Source of the DNA: GCA-2717185 sp047517345
GTDB lineage: Bacteria; Pseudomonadota; Alphaproteobacteria; UBA8366; GCA-2717185
Reading direction: 5' to 3'
NCBI GenBank assembly: GCA_047517345.1
Contig: JAKZTB010000201.1
Coordinates: 1-31,286 of the forward strand
Length of the DNA: 31,286 nt
Under the pieces are notes generated by a model. The model was not told where the DNA came from. It worked only from the letters and a program-made list of their open reading frames with translations, and searched no databases. Position 1 is the first letter of the stretch, and every line of letters starts with the position of its first letter. Both the position numbers and the translations under genes were made by a program. Positions 24,365-31,286 of this stretch are shown piece after piece.

Positions 24365-25240
24365 TCAGGCCACCTTACCGATCAGGCGCGCCGTTAATTC
24401 CGGCGTCACCGATTTGAGGTCCGACTCGGTCTTGAGCAGGCAGACCAGGCTGGCGCAGATGATGTCGGGTTGATCGGTCAACGAACCGACCGCAAGCCCC
24501 GTCAGGGCCGCTGCCCAATCGAGGGATTCGGCAATGCCCGGCGTCTTTTCCAGCTCTTCCTTGCGCAGCGATTGCACGAAACCGACGATTTGCCGTACCA
24601 GAACGTCATCGATATCCGGCATATGCGCCTTGACGATGCGAAGCTCTTTCTCCGGATCGGGATAGTCGACATAGCTATAGAGACAGCGCCGCCGCAGTGC
24701 ATCGGACAGTTCGCGGGTGCTGTTCGATGTCAGGATGACGTGCGGTATTGCGCGCGCCGAAATCGTGCCGAGCTCCGGCACGCTGACCTGAAAATCCGAC
24801 AGTATCTCCAACAAAAAGGCCTCGAACTCCTCATCCGCCCGGTCGATTTCATCGATCAGCAGGACTGGCGGTTTGTCGCGGGAGATCGCCTCCAACAATG
24901 GTCGCCGCAGCAGGAACGGTTCGGAGAAAATATGGCTCTCGACTTGATCTGGCGACATCTTCGCCTGTTCGCGAACCTTAATCGCCAGCAGTTGGCGCTG
25001 ATAGTTCCACTCGTAGATCGCCGCGTTTGCATCGAGCCCTTCATAGCATTGTAAACGGATCAAATCGGTATTCTCGACCCGTGCCAGGACCTTGGCGATT
25101 TCGGTCTTGCCGACGCCGGCCTCGCCTTCCAGCAGGAGCGACCGCTTGAGGGTCATCGCCAGCGACAAGGCCATGGCCAGACTTTCGTCGGCGATGTAAC
25201 CGGCATCGGCGAGCCTTGATTGCAGGATTTGGTGTTTCAC
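24365..25240 (-). CDS. coxD: CoxD-type MoxR AAA+ ATPase
   Basis: 291 residues from a GTG start at 25240, chosen because AAGG lies just upstream; a TTG at 25264 is also in frame. CoxD is a MoxR-family AAA+ chaperone that helps build the copper-molybdenum centre of CO dehydrogenase. Walker A GEAGVGKT is at 39-46, Walker B VLLIDEIDRAD near 123-133, sensor 1 in HVILTSNSTRELS and the arginine finger in SDALRRRCLYSYVDYPDPE. It is followed by coxE after 2 bp. Upstream, where coxL should end directly, there are a 240-bp element and a palindrome, so the coxL-coxD link has been opened to 354 bp. Confidence 0.92.
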   Translation of the reverse strand: MKHQILQSRLADAGYIADESLAMALSLAMTLKRSLLLEGEAGVGKTEIAKVLARVENTDLIRLQCYEGLDANAAIYEWNYQRQLLAIKVREQAKMSPDQVESHIFSEPFLLRRPLLEAISRDKPPVLLIDEIDRADEEFEAFLLEILSDFQVSVPELGTISARAIPHVILTSNSTRELSDALRRRCLYSYVDYPDPEKELRIVKAHMPDIDDVLVRQIVGFVQSLRKEELEKTPGIAESLDWAAALTGLAVGSLTDQPDIICASLVCLLKTESDLKSVTPELTARLIGKVA

Positions 25241-25270
25241 GCGACCTTGCCCCGAATTACCCAATTCCCG

Positions 25271-25510
25271 TGGATAGAATCTAACATACGGTACCCAAAC
25301 GACGGCTCCCGTTCACGGGTTGGCCGCGCGATGTGCCGTGACGCCATCGACACAAGCGTCGTGCACCGCGGCCGTGGGAGGCTTGGGAAGCCGCTTTCCG
25401 TATCCCGGCGTCTCGGAGCGGCCCTTCGGCTTCGAATTGCCGGCGGGCCGTCTCCTGCGGAGAAACTGGGATAAGGAATCGCATGGGTACCATATGCTAG
25501 ATTCTATCCA
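25271..25510. mobile_element. MITE-like element with 27-bp terminal inverted repeats between coxD and coxL
   Basis: 240 bp bounded by inverted repeats at 25271-25297 and 25484-25510, matching at 25 of 27 positions and beginning TGGATAGAATCTA on each strand, ending inward with GGTACCCA. The interior is GC-rich and has no transposase-like reading frame. No clear target duplication is visible (flanks CCCG and CTCG). The repeats differ from those of the element at 15639-15902, so this is a second family. It separates coxD from coxL. Confidence 0.75.
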
Positions 25511-25523
25511 CTCGGACAGGCGC

Positions 25524-25598
25524 CTAGTGTGATTCAAATAGTTGGTGTGCTGATTCACGAGAAATTCAATCATTTGAAATTCACGATCAGGACACTAG
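25524..25598. repeat. Short palindromic repeat with CTAGTGT ends at the coxL 3' end
   Basis: 75 bp with outer arms CTAGTGT (25524-25530) and ACACTAG (25592-25598). An inner pair GTGTGCTGAT (25545-25554) and ATCAGGACAC (25586-25595) matches at 9 of 10. Direct repeats ATTCACGA (25553, 25579) and GAAATTCA (25561, 25576) lie inside. It is much more AT-rich than the surroundings, and TA lies at both outer ends, as for a Tc1/IS630-type insertion. The coxL stop TAG is formed by the right end of this repeat. It may be a remnant of an insertion sequence. Confidence 0.55.
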
Positions 25599-26992
25599 CG
25601 GGTTAAACCCAACCCTTCCGCTGTTTTCCAGACCCGCCAATGGTCGTGCGGCATCTGGGTGTGGGTCAAGCCGGCATGGGCGAAGGCGTCGTTGACGGCG
25701 TTGGATATCGCCGACACGCCGCCGACATTGGGCGATTCACCGACCCCCTTGGCGCCGATCGGGTGATGTGGCGAGGGCACTTCAGTGGCGTCGGTCTCCC
25801 ATACCGGGGTCTCCACCGCGGTCGGCAGGAAATAGTCAAGCAGGCTGCCGCCCTTGATGTTGCCGATCTCGTCGTAGTCGATCTCTTGCCCCAGGGCGAT
25901 GCCGAGCGCCTCGGTCAGTCCGCCATGGACCTGGCCCTCGATGATCATCGGGTTGATCCGGGTGCCGCAATCGTCGAGCGCGTAGAACCGCCGGATATCG
26001 GTGACGCCGGTGTCGACGTCGATATCGACGACACAGATATAGGCGCCATAGGGATAGGTCATGTTCGGCGGGTCGTAGTAACTGACCGCTTCCAACCCCG
26101 GTTCCATACCCGGCGGTACGCTGTTGTAGGCGGCAAAGGCGATCTCGACCATGGTCTTCGCGCGGTCCGGCGCGCCCTTGACGACGAAGCGGTCGACATC
26201 CCATTCGAGATCGTTGTCGTGCACTTCCAGCAGGTAGGCCGCCATCATCTGCGCCTTGGCGCGGATTTTCCGGCCGGCCATCGCGGTAGCAGCGCCGGCG
26301 ACCGGCGTCGAACGCGAGCCATAGGTGCCGAGACCGTAGGGTGCGGTGTCGGTATCGCCCTCCTCGACGGTGATGCTGTCCGCTGGCAGTCCGATTTCCG
26401 TGGCTAAAATTTGCGCGAAGGTAGTGGCGTGGCCCTGGCCCTGGCCCTGGCTGATGGTGCCCAGGCGGGCGGTCGCGCTGCCCGTGGGGTGAATGCGGAT
26501 CTCGCAGGAATCGAACATGCCGAGGCCCAGGATGTCGCAATTCTTGATCGGTCCGGCGCCGACGATCTCGGTAAAGAAGGCGACGCCGACGCCCATCAGT
26601 CTGCGGGTTTCACCCTTCGAAAATGCTTCCCGATTGGCTGCCTGTTCGGCCCTGAGCGCCGGATAGTCGACGGCCGCCAAGGCCTTGTCCATGGCGGTGT
26701 GGTAATCGCCGCTGTCGTACTCCCAGCCGAGCGCCGACTGGTAGGGAAACTGTTCCTTTCTGATGAAGTTTTTGCGCCGCAACTCGGCCGGATCGATCTC
26801 CAGCTTGTGCGCTAGAATGTCGATCATCCGTTCGATCAGATACGACGCTTCGGTGACGCGGAAGGAGCAGCGATAGGCGACGCCGCCTGGCGCCTTGTTG
26901 GTGTAAACGCCGTCGACCGACAGATGGGCCACCGGAATACCGACCGTGTACACGGTCGACTCGTCGAACGGTGCGTAAGAGCGCGCTTCCAT
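25595..26992 (-). pseudogene. coxL: Form I aerobic CO dehydrogenase large subunit, C-terminal part only
   Basis: About 460 residues that match only the C-terminal part of the roughly 800-residue molybdenum subunit, which oxidises CO to CO2. Intact homology begins near IPVAHLSVDGVYTNKAPGG, followed by the active-site loop AYRCSFR (cysteine codon at 26867-26869). That loop is the signature of true CO-oxidising form I enzymes rather than form II (AYRGAGR). Further blocks are FFTEIVGAGPIKNCDILG, GTISQGQGQGHATT, APYGLGTYGSRSTP, RRFYALDDCGTRINPMIIEGQVHGG and the glutamate in GAKGVGESPNVGG. The N-terminal 340 or so residues, with the first molybdopterin-binding segments, are missing, and coxM and coxS are absent. 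ATG 26992 opens the remnant, but the product cannot be functional. A palindrome lies at the break. Confidence 0.9.
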
Positions 26993-27016
26993 ACTTACCG
27001 ACCAGGGTGGCAAAAT

Positions 27017-27073
27017 TTGATTTAGTCGATGCGGGGCGAATTGTTGTCGCAATTCGCCACTCGACTAAATCAA
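27017..27073. repeat. Perfect-arm palindrome at the coxL break (possible terminator)
   Basis: Outer arms TTGATTTAGTCGA (27017-27029) and TCGACTAAATCAA (27061-27073) pair perfectly over 13 bp. Inner arms GGCGAATTG (27035-27043) and CAATTCGCC (27050-27058) pair over 9 bp around TTGTCG. The minus-strand gene at 27070 ends with its TGA inside the right arm, and the minus strand continues AATTTTGCC after the hairpin, so it could terminate transcription. Its position 25 bp from the truncated coxL and its two-tier structure also fit a small mobile palindrome. Confidence 0.75.
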
Positions 27074-28206
27074 GCGCCTTCTTCCGGTGCGACGCTGATC
27101 ACGCGGCGGATTTCGTCGCTGACGAAACCAATCGCCGTGGGCCGGCGTACCCCCGGTAACACGACCACGTCGTAAAGCTCTTCGATGACGCCTTCGATGC
27201 GCAGCCAGTGCGCGATCGTTCCTGTCTCCAGATCGACGACATGCAGACCACAGGTCGCCTCCGCATCGTTTTTCTTCAGCTCATCATCAAGTTTTAGCCC
27301 GCTGAATGTCCGGCTGCCGCGCTGTTTCGAGAGGCCAACGATCGCATAGTGCTCATGAAAGGAGAGGCCCCGCAGATAGCCCGGACAGAACACAACGCGC
27401 TCGAACGTGCCTTTCTCTAGATCGGCATAGCCAAAATATCCGCTTCCCGAATCGAGAAGCCAAAGCTTGCCGCCATGCAGCCGCGGAGAATGCGGCACCG
27501 ACAGGCCCTCGAGCACAATCTCGCCCGCTTCCACATCGATAACCAACCCGCCATCCTGGCGCCGGTCGCGCCAGCCGTCGGCGACGTCGGATTTGGAGAC
27601 CGCCGTGACATATTTCGGGTGCCCCTCGACCATCGCCATCCCGTTCAAATGACAGCGGTCTTCGGCGGCGAGCTGGCTGATGAAGGGCGGCCGCCAAACG
27701 GGCCGAAAAGAATGTGTCTCGCTCGTGGTCGCAAGACAACAGAACAGTGTGTTTACGAAGACCAGGTTACCGTCGGCATCGAGCGCCATGTCATGGATGT
27801 CGCAATCCCCGGTCACGTAACCGACCTTGGGCACGAACACGCGGTCATAGCCGTCATGGGCCTTGCCTTCGGGAACCACGTTCTCAAATCGCCAGATCTG
27901 GTAGAGAGAACTGACCCACAGGCTGTTGCTCCGGGCGACCATGCCCATGCAGCGGGACAGCGTACGCTCGTCGATCGAGAGCCGTCCGGCGGCGCCCAAT
28001 CAGATCAGGAACAGCTTGCCGGCCAGGTAGGTCGTGAAGCCAAGGCTAATGCCCTGTTCTGCAAGCCATGCCGGAAACCCGTCCGATGTCGTGATTGCGA
28101 GCTTCGGTTCTTCAGAGGCCTTTTGTTCCTCATCGGGCTTACGCTTCTCGGCCGCGGTTTTCTTGCTTTTGCCGGCAGACTTAGCCTTTTTCTTTTTGGA
28201 TGCCAT
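27070..28206 (-). pseudogene. TIGR03032/DUF4915-type protein interrupted by in-frame TGA
   Basis: About 378 codons of a protein resembling the TIGR03032/DUF4915 family, which looks like a beta-propeller and has no known function. It starts at ATG 28206 with a lysine-rich region (MASKKKKAKSAGKSKK...) that is probably disordered. The family begins at FPAWLAEQGISLGFTTYLAGKLFLI, then TGA at 28000-28002. The same frame continues LGAAGRLSIDERTLSRCMGM, QIWRFENVVPEGKAHDGYDRVFVPK, GDCDIHDMALD, PVWRPPFISQLAAEDRCHLNGMAMV and SVPHSPRLHGGKLWLLDSGSG. In relatives the position of the stop is usually glycine in a LFLIG context, so GGA to TGA is the likely change. It lies 23 bp after the RTX-type gene, probably in one unit. 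The family call rests on remembered motifs. Confidence 0.68.
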
Positions 28207-28229
28207 TATTTGATAATTCCCGAAACCGG

Positions 28230-31200
28230 TCAGACCGTCGTCACCGCAACATCGTCGTCCACGAAAATCCGTGCACCGTTGCTTGCGCTTTCGAAGACCG
28301 AATAGCCGTCGCCGCCGATCGTGACGGTTCCGGTGTTGGACCACCCCTCGCCCGCGTCCACGACATCGCCCGTGTCGCCGTCAATGATCAGGCTGTGTCC
28401 TGTGCCGGTTTCGGCGTTCGTGCCCCGCGTCGCCGAGAACACCATATCCGCATCGAGGGTCAGCGTATTGCCGCCATTGCCGGTCAGGTCGAAGGACTCG
28501 ATCGCGTTGACCTGGTCGCCGCGCAAACCGCCGAGATCGAAGCTTTGTCCGGCCCCGTCGAAGCGCACCGTATCGAACCCGTCGCCGCCGTCGATCCGCC
28601 CGAAGCTCGTATCCGCTGCCACGAACACATCGTCGCCGGCGCCGCCATGCATCAGATCGGCCCCGCCACCGCCGAGCACGAAATCGCTGCCGCCGCCGCC
28701 CACGAACACGTCGTCGCCGGAACCGCCGGTTAAAATGTCGTCCGCTGCCGTGCCCTGATGGGTGACGGCCCGGCCGGTCAGTGTGACGCCTGAAGCGCCC
28801 TGCGTCGCGTCGAGCACCACACCGCCGCCGACGTCCAGGCCCGTGATGTCGTCGAAACTGCCGCTTATCGCGCCGGTGTCGACGACCGCAAAACTGTCGC
28901 CTGCCGACACCTCGAAGCCGCCGAATTCAACCACGTTCATAGTGCCGCCGGCACCGAATGCGTCGGTAACCGCCAACTGATCGAACCCGTCATGCACGCC
29001 CGCCTCTAGCCCGCCCAGCTCGACCAGCATCGACGCTGTGTTGCCGAAGCCCAAATCGCCGTCGACCGCGAACGCGCCCGGCGACTCGCCAAAATTGAGT
29101 GTGCCGTCATTCTGGAATACGCCGCCGTTGGCGGTCACGATCGTGTTGCCGAAACCGCCGGAAATCGTACCGCCTGCGAGATTGTGCAAGGTACCGGTAT
29201 CGACCGTGAGGGTCGAACTGCCGCTGAACAGCATATTCTGGCTATTCGACAGGATGTCCGCCGCGTTGGTGAATTCGAGCGTCCGATCCGCGACGACATT
29301 CAACGTTCCGGCATTGGTCAGGGTCGTTATCTCGGCGTCCAGCAACGTGGCGCCGTTGGTGAATTGATGGACCGACAGGGAACCGCCGGTGCTGCTGCCC
29401 GCGAAGGTCCAATCCCCTGCCAGCGCAACGGTATCGTCGGCGACGCTCAACGTGTCGTCCGTATCGACGCTGACGCCGAGCGTGCCGGTATCCGACATCG
29501 CCCGCACATCGCTCGCCGCCACCGTCAGCGTCGCCGAACCAGCCGCCGTGAACTCGACTGCTTCGATGCCGGTGATCCTGGCATCGCCGATCGCGGTGAG
29601 GTCGAGGTTGATGCCGCCCGCCGCCTGCAGGAAGTCGTTGCCGCGCCCACCGTCGATGCGGACGAAACTCGCGTCGGTAACCCGCAAATCGTCGCTGCCG
29701 GCGCCGCCGCGCAGCACGTCCGCGCCGCCCGTGCCGTCCATGAAATCGTCGCCGGCCCCGCCGATCATCACATCGGCACCGCCGGTGCCCTGCAGCGTGT
29801 CATCGAGGCTCGTCCCGGCGGCGGTCACACTACTCGTGAAATCGTTGCCGAAGACGACGTAGGCCGCGCCGGCGTTGCTGCCGCCTTCGTCGTTGGTCTT
29901 GGCGGTGACGAGCAAATCGTCGAAACCGTCGCCGTTTACATCACCTGCACTGGACACTATTTGGCCCGCAAAATCGTCTGCGGTCTCACCAGTGACCCTA
30001 AACCCGCCGGTCCCCAGTGCGACGTCGTCGAGGTTCACCGCCGAAACACTCGACGTCGTGCCGAACACCACATAAGCCGCGCCAGCTTGCGACCCAGCAG
30101 CATCATTGCGGAGCGCGCCAATGAGGATGTCGTCGAGCCCATCGCCTGCCGAACTGACAGATGCTCCCGCATAGTCGGTACCCGGCCTTATCGTCTATTG
30201 TCTCCCCGACGATTTTGAAGCCGTCGCCTGCGCCGATATCTCCGAGCGATTCGGACGATATCTGTTGCGACTGAAGGCCCGAAATATCGACGTCGAGGTC
30301 TACCAGTAGCGTCGTATTGCCGAACAGGCTCTCGAAACCCTGGAAGGTCTCGCCGCCGACATTGACCGCGCCGAAGATCTCCCAAATATCGGTCGTCACG
30401 ACCGCATCGCCGGCATTGCCGATGATCGTCATCGTGGCGTTGTCGCTCGCCGTGTTGACCTCGTTCACCGACAAGGTGACCGAATTGTTGCCGGTCCCGG
30501 TCAGGTCGATTTTCTCGATGCCGCTGATCCTGGTATCGCCGATCGCCGTCAGGTCGAACGCGATGCCGCTGCCCTGGATCTCGATCGCATCGACGCCGAG
30601 CCCGCCGGCGATCCGCGCGAATGTGGTGTCGGCGATCTGGAGGTCGTCGTCGCCGGCCCCGCCGCGCAGCACGTCCGCGCCGCCGTTGCCGATCAGCAGG
30701 TCGTCGCCGGCACCGCCGATCATCACGTCGGCGCCTGCCGTGCCGGTCAGGGTATCGCCGCCAGCGGTGCCTTATTCCGTAACCGCGCCCGAGAAGTCGT
30801 CGCCGAAGATGACGTATCCGGCGCCGGCGTCCGTCCCGCCAGCGTCGTTGCCATAGGCGCCGACCAGCAAGTCGTCGAACCCGTCGCCGTTCACGTCGCC
30901 CGCCGAACTGACGAAGCGCCCCGCTGCATCGCCCGCCGCTTCGCCGGTGACCCTGAAGCCGCCCGTGCCCAGCGCAATGTCGTCCAAATTCACCGCGGAA
31001 ACGCTCGACGTCGTACCGAAAATCACATAGGCCGCGCCCGCGTTCGTCCCGACAGCGTCGTTGCGGAACGCACCGACGAGCAAATCGTCGATCCCGTCGC
31101 CGTTCACATCGCCCGCCGAGGATACCGGACGACCGGTAGAATCGCCCGCCGCTTCGCCGGTGATCTTGAAGCCGCCCGTCCCCAGGGCAACATCGTCCAA

Positions 31201-31286
31201 ATTCACTGCCGTAACACTCGACGTCGTGCCGAAAACCACATACGCCGCGCCCGAATCCGTCCCGCCGGCGTCGTTCAATCTTCCGC
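28230..31286 (-). pseudogene. Large secreted FG-GAP/RTX repeat protein, broken twice and running off the right edge
   Basis: A repeat protein of more than 1,000 codons. N to C: two or more FG-GAP (integrin-alpha-like) repeats with calcium loops DVNGDGxDDLLVGA; an RTX block (GGAGDDLLIGNGGADVLRGGAGDD) with a FDLTAIGDTRISGIEKIDLTG module; two more FG-GAP repeats; a second RTX block and module; an asparagine/glycine-rich beta-helix-like part (LTNAGTLNVVADRTLEF...); a third RTX block; and a C-terminus ARIFVDDDVAVTTV suited to type I secretion. It is broken by TAA at 30772-30774 just before the first RTX block. A 1-bp insertion (CCC at 30181-30183; one C fewer restores AGTDYAGASVSSAGD) shifts the frame. 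The C-terminal 1.8 kb is open. Because the N-terminus is outside the window, a signal peptide or adhesin domain cannot be assessed. Confidence 0.8.

Noticed and set aside
16077..28002. Genetic-code change or selenocysteine use, suggested by in-frame TGA in urtE and the TIGR03032-type gene
   Set aside because: TGA ends many intact genes here (urtB, urtC, ureA, ureB, ureC, ureE, ureF, ureG), other lesions use TAA and indels, and no selenocysteine-type hairpin or family use of selenocysteine is known for these proteins.
29184..30218. A 344-codon plus-strand frame inside the RTX region
   Set aside because: It is the complement of the repetitive minus-strand gene, whose FG-GAP and RTX motifs are unmistakable.
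30772..31286. Tandem repeats at the right end, considered as a CRISPR array
   Set aside because: The repeats are about 65-codon protein repeats with drift at synonymous sites, not short identical repeats with unique spacers.

Overview
The window is GC-rich chromosomal DNA, most likely from an alphaproteobacterium. The evidence is a form I carbon monoxide dehydrogenase (cox) cluster in the order L-D-E-F-G, a urea transport and urease cluster in the order urtABCDE-ureDABCEFG behind a sigma-54 promoter, CaiB-type catabolic genes and alphaproteobacterial-looking codon use. The lineage is inferred from gene content; there is no rRNA, tRNA or other marker gene here.

Layout. (1) 1-2759: the remains of a urocanate hydratase gene with a large internal deletion, two short-chain dehydrogenases facing away from each other, and a small PAS-type protein. 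(2) 3010-9580: a plus-strand catabolic operon of a tandem-domain family III CoA-transferase, an enoyl-CoA hydratase-like protein, an aldehyde dehydrogenase, a second enoyl-CoA hydratase and a cyclase-family metal hydrolase. A convergent short-chain dehydrogenase lies at its end, overlapping by 4 bp. Its substrate cannot be told from sequence. (3) 10444-21626: a nitrogen-scavenging block. A near-perfect sigma-54 promoter with two NtrC-like sites precedes the urea ABC transporter genes urtABCDE, and then the urease structural genes (ureABC) and nickel-insertion genes (ureDEFG). (4) 21655-26992, minus strand: coxG, coxF, coxE, coxD and the 3' part of coxL. This is the maturation half of a CO dehydrogenase locus without coxM, coxS or the 5' part of coxL. 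(5) 27070-31286, minus strand: a TIGR03032/DUF4915-type gene and a large secreted FG-GAP/RTX repeat protein that runs off the window.

The main observation is a dense set of lesions in otherwise recognisable genes. hutU lost about 1 kb. The CoA-transferase has ATT where an ATG would fit. urtE has an in-frame TGA, ureD a 1-bp deletion, coxG a 1-bp insertion in an A5 run. coxL lacks its 5' part, the TIGR03032 gene has an in-frame TGA, and the RTX gene has an in-frame TAA plus a 1-bp insertion. Two terminal-inverted-repeat elements without transposase (15639-15902 and 25271-25510) and two further palindromes (25524-25598 and 27017-27073) lie beside these lesions. Either the genome is undergoing recent gene decay with small non-autonomous elements spreading, as in newly host-restricted or niche-restricted bacteria, or the assembly carries many errors. 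The multi-hundred-bp deletions and the substitution-type stops favour real decay. The three single-base indels all fall in short homopolymers, so they could be sequencing errors.

I found no CRISPR array, tRNA, rRNA, integrase, phage gene or complete insertion sequence.
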